The position numbers were made by a program, and so were the translations under genes. A stretch of 64,000 bases of DNA, from contig NZ_CP125652.1 of NCBI RefSeq assembly GCF_030053135.1, forward strand, positions 1,984,001 through 2,048,000. The letters run 5' to 3'. Positions within the stretch are counted from its first letter, which is position 1; every line of letters starts with the position of its first letter. Of the stretch, positions 6,059-14,145 are shown piece after piece. The notes beneath the pieces are model-generated. The model saw nothing but the letters and a program-made list of their open reading frames with translations. It made no database searches and was not told the DNA's origin. This DNA comes from Rhizobium sp. BT04. GTDB taxonomy: Bacteria > Pseudomonadota > Alphaproteobacteria > Rhizobiales > Rhizobiaceae.

Positions 6059-8557
6059 TCACTGGCTCGTCGACACGTCCCCGAGCGCAGTCCATTCCTT
6101 GATCGCGGTATTGAAGGCTTCGGTTCCCGTGTCGCCCTTTTCCATGGTCAGCAGCGCGCGGCGGCCGTTGCGGTAGGTGACCGGGATATCGATCCAGCTG
6201 CGGGTCGACATCAGGTCGAGATTGGCCTTGCGCGCATCGGGATAGTCGTTGAGCGCGATCATGTGGAAATCGTCGGTGATCTTGGCCGGAACCGCGATCA
6301 GCGCGTCACCGCGGTCCTGCTCGGTGCGCTTCATCGAGATGCGCTGGACGCTGTCGATGCTGCCGCCTTCGAAATTCGGCGGCACCGAGAACACGATCTC
6401 GACGAGATGGCTTGCCGGCAGCGACGGATCGGAATTGCGTTTGAAGGTGACGAGAGCCGAGAGATTGCGCTCCGGCACGGTGACGTTGCCCTGCACCGTC
6501 GCCTCCTGCCGTCCGTCTTGGCCGGTCTCGTGCTGCACGCTCCAGACGACCGATCCCTCGATCGCCGTCGGCGAGCTTTGGCCGATGCGCTCCTCATAGA
6601 GGAACATCTTTTGCGACGAACCGACGGGAGCGGTCTGCTGCGGCGATGCCGCCGGGCCGTTCGGTGTCAGCGTTTCGGCCGGTGCCGCATCGCCCTGCGC
6701 GCTGGCAGGCGGCGGCGTATCGGCGGCCGCGACATTCTGTTCGGCGACCGATTTTCCTTCCGCGGTCAGCGTTCCCGGCACCGTCGCCGGTCCGCTGTCG
6801 ACCTCGGTGCCATCCGTCAGCAGCCGCTGGGTGAATTTCGAATTGGCCACGGCGCCGTCATTGTTCACCGACGCCACCTGCGGGTTCGGGTTCGGGTTCG
6901 GCTGCGCCGGCGCCGCGGGAGTATTCTGCGCTCCTGGTGTCGTCGGCTTGGCTGGAGCCACCGCACCCGGCTGGGCAGGCGTCGCGGAGCCGGCCGGCGG
7001 TGTCGCCGTCTCGTTCCTAGTCGCCTGCGACGGTGCCGAACTGACGAGCCCGTCGACCATCGCCACCAGCGCCTCTCTGTTCATCCAGCCGGCATAGGCG
7101 CCGCCACCGATCAAGATGAGCGCGAAGATGAGGGTGATCACCGTGCCGATGCCGAAGCGACGGCGCTTCGGCTCCATCCGGAAACTCTTGCCCTGCAGCT
7201 TGGAAGCGACGATCTGATCGATATCCATTCCCGGATTGGCGTCATCGTCGTCAGCGGCGACCGAGCCGCGGCGGTCGTAGCCGCGCAGCGCCTTCGCTTC
7301 GCGCCAGTCCTCGCTCGGCGTGCCGCTTGCGGCCGCCGGCTTGCCGCTGTGCACTTCCGCGAAGATATCGACATCGTCGAAATGCGAGGCGACTGGCGTC
7401 TTCTTATTGCTGCCGGCCTCGATCGGCGGCAGATCGTCGAAGGCTGCGGTCTCCCAGGAGAAACTTTCCTTGGCCGCCGGCATGACGGCCGCAGGTGCCG
7501 CCTTTTCGAGGCTCGATATCACCTCCTCAAAGGCGCGCGCCGAGGTATCCGGAGTGATCGGCGCCGTCTGCGAATACTGCCGGAGTTCCTCTTCCGCCCA
7601 TTCGGTCTCCGCTTCCTTTGGCGCCGGAGCCGGCGTTTCGGCGGCGGGCTCGGCCCAGACGGGATCGAAATGCGCCGCGGCGTCAGCCTGCAGCGGCTCC
7701 TCGCGGCTGTGCTCGACAAATTCCTGCGGACGATCGAAATTGGCGACCGGCTCCACCAGCCGGTTCGATGCATGATCTATGCCGCGCGTAACCGGCTGAA
7801 GCGGCTCGACGGGTTGGTAAGCCTCCTCGGCCTCCGGCTCATCATCTACCACGGGCACCGGTTCAGCCGCAACCTCATCTTCAGCCGCAACCTCCTCGGC
7901 TTCCACGGGATGCTGCTCTTCAGCATGGTATTCGTCGGCTTGCGCGTCGCGATCCCCGGCGGACGGCTGCCAGCCATGATGTTCGGCCGGCACATCCTCG
8001 GCGGCGACGCCGCGCGCCTCGCTGGCATGCCATTCCTCGGCCGGCGCTTCCTCCTCATGCGAGGGATGCCAGTATGTCTCGGCGGAAACAGGAGTTTCCG
8101 CGGGAACAAGGGTCTCCGCGGAAAGGGGTTCTTCGGCAGCGACCTCTTCCTCAGCGTCCCCAGGTGGGGCAGCTTCCAGGTGATCGGGCTCGTCGGCGGC
8201 CTCGGCCGTCTGCGGCTCGGCATAAGCTGCGTCAACCGGCTCCTCGACATCAGTCTCCGGCGCAGGCGCCGGTTCGCTTTCGTCGTGAACCGCTTGTTCT
8301 TCTGCGGATTCCAGCGCGGCGGCAACCGGCTCATCGAGCGGCAGTGCCTCGGAGTGTTCGCCTTCCACTTCGCGGATGGCGGCCTCGAGCTTTTCGAGCT
8401 GGCGTTGCAGCATGGCTTCCGGCGGACGCGGCTTCATATTCTCGAGCTGCCGCTGCACTGCGCCGCGGGCACGTTCGTAGACTTTCACCCGCATCTCGGG
8501 GGTATTCTCAGCCAAGCCGTCAACGGCCCGCCGAATGACTGCAATAAAATCCGCCAT
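6059..8557 (-). CDS. 832-residue acidic single-pass membrane protein, unknown function
   Basis: The protein starts with a helical region (MADFIAVIRRAVDGLAENTP, about residues 1-75, charged and likely coiled coil). A very long acidic Ala/Glu/Pro-rich segment follows (about 75-400), then a basic stretch (FRMEPKRRRFG) leading into one membrane segment (about 478-500, VITLIFALILIGGGAYAGWM). After a Pro/Ala/Thr/Gln-rich linker (about 505-640), the last 190 residues look like a folded beta-rich domain (EGSVVWSVQHETG, VTVPERNLSALVTFKRN, LVEIVFSVPPNFEGG). Topology would be an acidic cytoplasmic part and an extracytoplasmic C-terminal domain. It lies 60 bases downstream of purA on the same strand. I do not recognise a named family, and envelope-related function is only a guess from the layout. 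Confidence 0.8.
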   Translation of the reverse strand: MADFIAVIRRAVDGLAENTPEMRVKVYERARGAVQRQLENMKPRPPEAMLQRQLEKLEAAIREVEGEHSEALPLDEPVAAALESAEEQAVHDESEPAPAPETDVEEPVDAAYAEPQTAEAADEPDHLEAAPPGDAEEEVAAEEPLSAETLVPAETPVSAETYWHPSHEEEAPAEEWHASEARGVAAEDVPAEHHGWQPSAGDRDAQADEYHAEEQHPVEAEEVAAEDEVAAEPVPVVDDEPEAEEAYQPVEPLQPVTRGIDHASNRLVEPVANFDRPQEFVEHSREEPLQADAAAHFDPVWAEPAAETPAPAPKEAETEWAEEELRQYSQTAPITPDTSARAFEEVISSLEKAAPAAVMPAAKESFSWETAAFDDLPPIEAGSNKKTPVASHFDDVDIFAEVHSGKPAAASGTPSEDWREAKALRGYDRRGSVAADDDDANPGMDIDQIVASKLQGKSFRMEPKRRRFGIGTVITLIFALILIGGGAYAGWMNREALVAMVDGLVSSAPSQATRNETATPPAGSATPAQPGAVAPAKPTTPGAQNTPAAPAQPNPNPNPQVASVNNDGAVANSKFTQRLLTDGTEVDSGPATVPGTLTAEGKSVAEQNVAAADTPPPASAQGDAAPAETLTPNGPAASPQQTAPVGSSQKMFLYEERIGQSSPTAIEGSVVWSVQHETGQDGRQEATVQGNVTVPERNLSALVTFKRNSDPSLPASHLVEIVFSVPPNFEGGSIDSVQRISMKRTEQDRGDALIAVPAKITDDFHMIALNDYPDARKANLDLMSTRSWIDIPVTYRNGRRALLTMEKGDTGTEAFNTAIKEWTALGDVSTSQ

Positions 8558-8617
8558 CAGTACTTTCTCAAGAAGTCCGGTACCCTACCGAACCATCCTC
8601 CACAGTGACCCGTGAGC

Positions 8618-9916
8618 TTAATCCTCAAACGGATCGGTCACAAGTATCGTATCATCCCGCTCCGGGCTGGTGGACAGGAGCGCGACAGGCGCCCCGATCA
8701 GCTCTTCGACCTGGCGAACATATTTGATCGCCTGTGCCGGCAGATCCGCCCAACTGCGGGCGCCGACGGTCGATTCCTTCCAGCCTTCCAGCGTGATGTA
8801 GATCGGTTCGACCCTAGCTTGCGCTCCCTGGCTTGCCGGAAGATGATCAATCTGTTCGCCGTCGAGCATATAGCCAACGCAGATCTTCAATTCCTCGAGA
8901 CCGTCGAGCACGTCGAGCTTGGTGAGCGCGATGCCCGTGATGCCATTGGTGGCAATCGATTGGCGCACGAGTGCGGCGTCGAACCAACCGCAGCGCCGCT
9001 TGCGTCCGGTCACCACGCCGAACTCATGGCCTTTTTCGCCCAGGAACTCACCGATCGCGTCCTTCAGCTCGGTCGGGAACGGGCCTTCGCCGACGCGCGT
9101 CGTATAGGCCTTGGTGATGCCGAGGATGTAGCCGAGCGAGCCGGGCCCCATGCCGGAACCGGCCGCGGCCTGACCGGCCACGGTGTTCGACGACGTGACG
9201 AAAGGATAGGTGCCATGGTCGATATCGAGCAGGCTGCCCTGTGCACCTTCGAAGAGGATGCGGGACCCCTTGCGGCGCTCCTTGTCGAGGAAGAGCCAGA
9301 CGGTATCACGGAACGGCAGCACCCGATCGGCGATCGAGGTCAGCTCTTCCATGATCGCCTCGTGGCTGACTTCGGCAACGCCGAGGCCGCGGCGAAGCGC
9401 ATTGTGATGGGTCAGAATACGGTCGACCTTGCCGGAAAGGCTGTCGAGATCGGCAAGATCCATGACGCGGATGGCACGGCGGCCGACCTTGTCTTCATAG
9501 GCCGGACCGATACCGCGGCGTGTCGTGCCGATCTTGGTGCCGCTGTTCGACGCAGCATCCTCGCGCATCGCGTCGAGCTCGCGGTGCAGGGAAAGAATGA
9601 GCGTCGCATTGTCGGCGATGCGCAGATTGTCAGGCGTAACCGTCACGCCCTGCGCCTCCAGCCGGCCGATCTCGGCGATCAGCGCATGCGGGTCGACGAC
9701 GACACCGTTGCCGATGACGGCCATCTTGCCCGGGCGCACAACGCCGGAGGGCAAGAGCGAGAGCTTGTAGCTCGTGCCGTCGATGACGAGCGTATGGCCG
9801 GCATTGTGTCCGCCCTGATAGCGCACAACGATATCCGCACGCTCCGAAAGCCAGTCGACAATCTTGCCCTTGCCTTCGTCACCCCATTGCGAACCGACCA
9901 CGACTACGTTCGTCAT
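8618..9916 (-). CDS. purA: Adenylosuccinate synthetase
   Basis: PurA joins IMP and aspartate using GTP to give adenylosuccinate, the first committed step to AMP. The 432-residue length is standard. Visible motifs are the GTP-binding [16 protein letters not shown] at the N-terminus, GHNAGHTLV, the IMP-site segment [33 protein letters not shown] and the [10 protein letters not shown] signature. The ATG at 9916 is preceded by AGGAAGAG. It is divergent from the EamA gene, and the 832-residue protein gene follows it after 60 bases. Confidence 0.96.
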   Translation of the reverse strand: MTNVVVVGSQWGDEGKGKIVDWLSERADIVVRYQGGHNAGHTLVIDGTSYKLSLLPSGVVRPGKMAVIGNGVVVDPHALIAEIGRLEAQGVTVTPDNLRIADNATLILSLHRELDAMREDAASNSGTKIGTTRRGIGPAYEDKVGRRAIRVMDLADLDSLSGKVDRILTHHNALRRGLGVAEVSHEAIMEELTSIADRVLPFRDTVWLFLDKERRKGSRILFEGAQGSLLDIDHGTYPFVTSSNTVAGQAAAGSGMGPGSLGYILGITKAYTTRVGEGPFPTELKDAIGEFLGEKGHEFGVVTGRKRRCGWFDAALVRQSIATNGITGIALTKLDVLDGLEELKICVGYMLDGEQIDHLPASQGAQARVEPIYITLEGWKESTVGARSWADLPAQAIKYVRQVEELIGAPVALLSTSPERDDTILVTDPFED

Positions 9917-10002
9917 CCAACTCTTCCTGTTACCGGCGCAGAACCGCGCACCTGCTCAAACCCGCGCATCTATAAAGCTTTGTTTTTGGGAAAGCGACCC
10001 TG

Positions 10003-10035
10003 TTGTCACAGTAGATTGGGCTTTTTACGTGACAA
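10003..10035. promoter_or_regulatory. Inverted repeat between purA and the EamA gene
   Basis: Perfect 7-base arms TTGTCAC (10003-10009) and GTGACAA (10029-10035) separated by 19 bases, in the divergent region. The spacing of half-site centres is 26 bases, about two and a half helical turns. It could be an operator; no regulator is identified. Confidence 0.3.
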
Positions 10036-10107
10036 ATCAGCAGGCGGCAGGCTATTGCCCGTCACAAAACACCGGACGACGATCGCGGAAAGACGGGAAG
10101 AACGCTC

Positions 10108-11025
10108 TTGCAAGCCACGGCCTATATCTGCCTCGTCATCGCCACCCTCTGCTGGGGCGGCAACTCCGTCGCGGGAAAGCTCGCGATCGGGCATATCAGC
10201 CCGATGATGCTGACCTTCCTGCGCTGGTTCCTCGCCGTCGCGTTGATCGCCGTGATCTCCGTGCCCCAGCTGAAGAAGGACTGGCCGGTGGCGAGGAAGA
10301 ACCTGCCGCTGCTCCTTTGCTACGGCGCCATCGGCTATACCCTCTTCAACGCCATGCTTTATTCGGCCGTGCAATATACGACGGCCATCAATGTCGCCAT
10401 CGAGCAGGCCGGCATTCCGATGCTGATCTTCCTGCTGAATTTCGTGCTTTTCCGCACCGGCATCTCGCTGGCGCAATGCCTCGGCTTCGGCATGACGCTG
10501 GTCGGCGTGGCGCTGACGGCAGCCCATGGCGACCTCACCACGCTGTGGCAGCTGCAGCTCAATCGCGGAGACGGGCTGATGCTGATCGCCATTGCTGCCT
10601 ATTCGCTCTACACGATCTTCCTGCGCTGGAAGCCGCCGGTCGACTGGCGCACGCTGATGGCCTTCCCGGCCTTCGCCGCCATGCTGACGTCGGTGCCGCT
10701 GCTCCTTTGGGAACTTGGCCGAGGGGCGGCGCAATGGCCGGATCAGGCCGGCTGGGGCATCACCCTCTACACGGCAATATTCCCATCGCTGCTGGCGCAG
10801 ATTTTCTATATCAAGGGCGTCGAGGCAATCGGCGCCAATCGGGCGGGCCTCTTCATCAATCTGGTGCCAGTGTTCGGCACGCTGCTTTCCGTCGCCCTGA
10901 TCGGCGAGACGCTTCAGTCCTTTCACGCAGTCGCGCTGGCGCTGACGCTCGGCGGCATCGCGATCGCCGAAAAGGGCCGGCCGAAAGCGTCCGCTTCGAC
11001 CGTGCCGGCCTCGCCGATGGATTAG
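10108..11025 (+). CDS. EamA/DMT-family transporter
   Basis: A 305-residue inner-membrane protein of the drug/metabolite transporter superfamily with two EamA repeats of five helices each (about residues 3-140 and 150-290). Typical features are the opening ICLVIATLCWGGNSVAGKLA, the first-repeat end NFVLFRTGISLAQCLGFGMT, and GANRAGLFINLVPVFGTLLSV in repeat two. Such proteins export amino acids or metabolites; the substrate cannot be inferred. The start is a TTG with GGGAAG upstream; no ATG gives the complete first helix. The gene ends one base before the convergent GNAT gene. Confidence 0.85.
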   Translation: MQATAYICLVIATLCWGGNSVAGKLAIGHISPMMLTFLRWFLAVALIAVISVPQLKKDWPVARKNLPLLLCYGAIGYTLFNAMLYSAVQYTTAINVAIEQAGIPMLIFLLNFVLFRTGISLAQCLGFGMTLVGVALTAAHGDLTTLWQLQLNRGDGLMLIAIAAYSLYTIFLRWKPPVDWRTLMAFPAFAAMLTSVPLLLWELGRGAAQWPDQAGWGITLYTAIFPSLLAQIFYIKGVEAIGANRAGLFINLVPVFGTLLSVALIGETLQSFHAVALALTLGGIAIAEKGRPKASASTVPASPMD

Positions 11026-11026
11026 A

Positions 11027-11875
11027 CTAACCGAGCTCCAGCGTCGTCACGCCGAAGACGTGCTTCAGCGGGATGGCCGGCGCCGGCCCGCGATACATGC
11101 GCGTCGTCTCGAACACCGGTTGAAGGCCGAGGCCTTCGGCAAGCGCGACCGCCTCATGATTGTCGGCGGGAATATCGATGAAGATCGCAGCCCCCTTCGC
11201 CTCGGGGATCAATTCGGCAAGCAGCGCTGCGGCGCTGTCGGCATCGTTGGCAAAAAGCGGGCCGATCTTGTAGCCCTCGTAGCAGCGGCGGATCGTACCG
11301 TAACCGCGGATCTTGTGGCTCTTGCGCACCACCGCCGAACGACGGCCCTTGCGGCCGGTGCACCAGGCAGCGAGAAAGGCATCCCGGGGCTGCGGAAAGA
11401 TCGCCGAATCATACCGCTGCAAGCCTTCGAGGCGTGAATCCAGCACCGCCTGCGCGGCAAGCGTCGAGACAGGCAAGGAGGTAGCGACGCCGCCGTAGCG
11501 AATGGTGGAATAGGCGGGTTCGAAGCCCGCCTTGCGGTAATTGCCCTGTTGAGCGGCGACGCCGTCGAGACCGATCGTGCGGTCTAGCGCGCTGGCGATA
11601 CCCACCTCCCAGATCGCCTTGCCGTAACCCTTGCCGCGGAAATCTGGATGGACGATGTAGAGGCCGAGGAAGGCGAAACTATCGCCATATTTGACGACCG
11701 AGATCGAGCCGACCGGGACTTCACCGATGGCGCCGACGAAGAATCCGGACGAATCGGCCTCGAGGAATGCAAGCGAATCGTCGAGACCCGGGTTCCAGCC
11801 CTCCTGACGCGCCCATTCGAGCACGAGCTCCAGTTCGCCGGGCCGCATCGAACGAACGGCAAATTCCGAATTCAT
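11027..11875 (-). CDS. GNAT-family N-acetyltransferase with a C-terminal YitH-type domain
   Basis: A 282-residue protein with an N-terminal GNAT fold (about residues 5-140): substrate loop, then the acetyl-CoA-binding signature FLGLYIVHPDFRGKGYGKAI (motif V-x-P-x-x-R-G-x-G-x-G). The second half (about 150-282) resembles the additional domain found in YitH-like acetyltransferases. The acceptor is unknown. The ATG at 11875 is chosen because AAGG lies just upstream and the protein then begins MNSEFAVRSMRPGE, which is where GNAT folds start. The longer version adds 18 residues without similarity. It is convergent with the EamA gene. Confidence 0.82.
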   Translation of the reverse strand: MNSEFAVRSMRPGELELVLEWARQEGWNPGLDDSLAFLEADSSGFFVGAIGEVPVGSISVVKYGDSFAFLGLYIVHPDFRGKGYGKAIWEVGIASALDRTIGLDGVAAQQGNYRKAGFEPAYSTIRYGGVATSLPVSTLAAQAVLDSRLEGLQRYDSAIFPQPRDAFLAAWCTGRKGRRSAVVRKSHKIRGYGTIRRCYEGYKIGPLFANDADSAAALLAELIPEAKGAAIFIDIPADNHEAVALAEGLGLQPVFETTRMYRGPAPAIPLKHVFGVTTLELG

Positions 11876-12200
11876 GCGACCTTCCCAGATTGAATGTCCC
11901 GCAAATCCATGCCGGCAACGGCAAAGCAATTGTCAGGTCCAAGCTAATCATTTTTCGATGTAATGCAGAAAACTTCGTTTCCGCATTACCATGAAACAAT
12001 GCCGATGCAAGCTCAAGAAAATTACTTGCGCGCCAATTATCTTCCGGCCGCTGCGAATGAACCGCCGCGCCGGAAAAGTATCGCCTTCCCGGCCCGAAAG
12101 GCTGGTAAAGCATTTCGGCCGACATCACTTCCGCAAGCCGGAAAAACGCTGTTGCAACCGGGCGCGACGGCGGGCGCCCGCTGACGGATCACCGGGCCGT
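11876..12200. other. 325-base intergenic region with a strong inverted repeat
   Basis: Between the GNAT start and the end of the GGDEF/EAL gene. I see no convincing coding frame. The only structured element is the hairpin at 11960-11989, given separately. Near 12168-12182 there is also a GC-rich stem (CGGGCGC paired with GCGCCCG) without a T-run, which may mark the end of the GGDEF/EAL transcript. Confidence 0.5.
11960..11989. repeat. Inverted repeat / hairpin upstream of the GNAT gene
   Basis: Twelve-base arms with one mismatch (GTAATGC-A-GAAA at 11960-11971 and TTTC-C-GCATTAC at 11978-11989) around the 6-base loop ACTTCG. It lies 85 bases upstream of the GNAT start. It could be an mRNA leader hairpin, an operator, or part of a small RNA; the flanks give no T-run in either direction. 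Confidence 0.5.
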
Positions 12201-14024
12201 TCAGCTCATTGCGGACTTCTGCTTTTCGATCCCGCTCGCCATCGGTGAGAAAAGAAGAGCGGTCTCGGCCGCCGGTGCGGGATAACCGAACGCGTAACCC
12301 TGCAGGCCATCGCAGCCAAGCTCAGCCAGTACGACGGCATGCGCCTCGGTCTCGATGCCCTCGGCGATCACCTCGACGTCGAGCGCCTTGGCGATTTCCA
12401 CGATCGAACCCACCACGCGCCGCTGCTCGGCGGAGCTGACGACCTCGGCGATGAGCTGCCGGTCGATCTTCAGCCGCTTCGGCCGCAGCTTGACCAGACC
12501 GATGAGCGAGGCGTGACCGGATCCGAAATCATCGATCTCGATGTCGATGCCCATCTGTTTGATCTCGCCGATATGATCGAGCAATTTTTCGTCGCTGTCG
12601 TCGAGGAAAATCGTCTCGACCAGTTCGAAGACGATCTCGCCGGGCGGGATGTCGAGTTTCCTCAGCTTGCCGAGCAACGTCGGATCGGCGAGGCGCGATG
12701 CCGAGATATTGACGGCGATGCGCGGGACCGCAAGGCCGCGCAACGACCAGAACAGCCGGTCTTCCAGAACGCTTTTGAGGATCGCCGCGTCGATCTCCGC
12801 CGCAAGCCCGTGCTCGTCGGCGATCTTCAGGAATATCCCCGGGGCGAGTACACCCTTCTCGGGATGTTTCCAGCGCGCCAGCGCCTCGAAGCCGATGACT
12901 TTCCGCGTCCGGGCGTCGAGCTGCACCTGATAATAGGGAACGATCTCGCCGCGCTCCAGCCCGAGCTTCAGCTCTTCGGCGAGGCGACGCTTGGCGCGCA
13001 GATCCTCCTGCAGCTGCCGCGTGAAGAATTCGACGCGGTTGCGCCCGAGCTTCTTGGCCTGGTAGAGCGCCATATCGGATTCAGCCAGCAGGTTGCGCGC
13101 CCGCCGATCGCCGCTCCAGGAAACGCCGATCGAGGCACCGGATTGCAGCATCTCCTGACCGAAGCGGATCTTCTTGCGCAGCCGGCGCTGGAGATCCTCG
13201 GTAATCAGCTTCAGCTCAGTGAGATCGCTGAAATTGACCAGCACGATGACGAATTCGTCGCCGCCGACGCGGGCGACCATGCCATTGGCAGGAATGGCGG
13301 CGGTGATGCGAAGGGCTGCGGCCCTGAGCACGGCATCACCTGCCGCATGACCGTGGCTGTCGTTGATCTGCTTGAACTGGTCGAGGTCGAGATGCAGCAC
13401 GCCAAGCGTCGTGATGCTTTTGTCTGAAGGCAGCTCGGTGAGCCGCTTGTCGAGAAGACGTCGGTTGGGCAAGCCAGTGAGATAATCGTGATCGGCGACA
13501 TGCTCGATGCGCGCATTGCTTTCCTCGAGCGCCAGCGCCCTCGCCTCGGCCACCACTCTCTGCCGCGCCAGCTCCGCGTTGAGCAGGACGTCGGCGGTCA
13601 CATCCCATTCGGCGCCGATGAAGGAGGGCAGCCCCTCCGCATCCACGTAGAAATGCGCACGTGAGCGCAGATGGCGGATTTCGCCGCTCGGCAGTACGAT
13701 TCGAAATTGCGAATTATAGGCGCCCCGTGTTGCAATCGCCTCATCGAAGTCGCGTGCGGCCCGCTCGCGATCGTCGGGATGGATCGCGTTCGACCAAAGC
13801 AATGCCGGCACCAGACGGCAAGTCTCCCCAGTCTGGTAAAGACGATGCATCTGCGCATCCCACAAGATCCCGTCTTGCTCGATACTGTGCTCCCAGACAC
13901 CGATCTGGGATGCATCGAGAGCGAGTTCGAGCCGACGCAGAAGATCCTGAAATTCTCGTTCGGATCGTGTGGCTTTATTCTCTGGCAACGCGGTCTCAGC
14001 CTTAGAAGCTTTGCATAACGGCAA
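12201..14024 (-). CDS. PAS-GGDEF-EAL cyclic-di-GMP signalling protein
   Basis: A 607-residue protein with a PAS domain (about residues 30-155, SQIGVWEHSIEQDG ... FIGAEWDVTA), a diguanylate cyclase domain (about 180-345) with intact GGDEF in VARVGGDEFVIVL, and a phosphodiesterase domain (about 350-600). In the EAL domain the key residues are present: FEALARW, NISASRL, FELVET, EIDDFGSG, LKIDRQL and AEGIET. The four residues at the usual inhibitory RxxD position before GGDEF read PANG, so product inhibition at the I-site is unlikely. No membrane segment is seen, so it is probably cytoplasmic. The start is uncertain: a TTG at 14024 without a clear ribosome-binding site gives the full PAS domain. 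Confidence 0.88.
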   Translation of the reverse strand: MPLCKASKAETALPENKATRSEREFQDLLRRLELALDASQIGVWEHSIEQDGILWDAQMHRLYQTGETCRLVPALLWSNAIHPDDRERAARDFDEAIATRGAYNSQFRIVLPSGEIRHLRSRAHFYVDAEGLPSFIGAEWDVTADVLLNAELARQRVVAEARALALEESNARIEHVADHDYLTGLPNRRLLDKRLTELPSDKSITTLGVLHLDLDQFKQINDSHGHAAGDAVLRAAALRITAAIPANGMVARVGGDEFVIVLVNFSDLTELKLITEDLQRRLRKKIRFGQEMLQSGASIGVSWSGDRRARNLLAESDMALYQAKKLGRNRVEFFTRQLQEDLRAKRRLAEELKLGLERGEIVPYYQVQLDARTRKVIGFEALARWKHPEKGVLAPGIFLKIADEHGLAAEIDAAILKSVLEDRLFWSLRGLAVPRIAVNISASRLADPTLLGKLRKLDIPPGEIVFELVETIFLDDSDEKLLDHIGEIKQMGIDIEIDDFGSGHASLIGLVKLRPKRLKIDRQLIAEVVSSAEQRRVVGSIVEIAKALDVEVIAEGIETEAHAVVLAELGCDGLQGYAFGYPAPAAETALLFSPMASGIEKQKSAMS

Positions 14025-14145
14025 TATGGTCTCAAGCCGGCATTAAAGAAGCCTTGTTCTGATGATCGAACTCGTGACTAGGTGAACTGTTCGTTACGGC
14101 TTCCTCTTTTGGATCAAAGGACTTGCAGTCTCCGGCACGTCAAGA

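Noticed and set aside
6885..6910. Tandem GGGTTC-like hexamer repeat
   Set aside because: It encodes the PNPNPNP part of the Pro-rich linker of the 832-residue protein; only three to four units, so it is a coding repeat and not a separate element.
5972..8608. An 878-residue open frame on the plus strand
   Set aside because: It is antisense to the 832-residue protein, is extremely Arg/Gly/Leu-rich, and has no recognisable domain; the minus-strand frame has a clear membrane segment and folded domain.
8612..10207. A 531-residue plus-strand frame over purA
   Set aside because: It is antisense to an unmistakable purA and has no domain.
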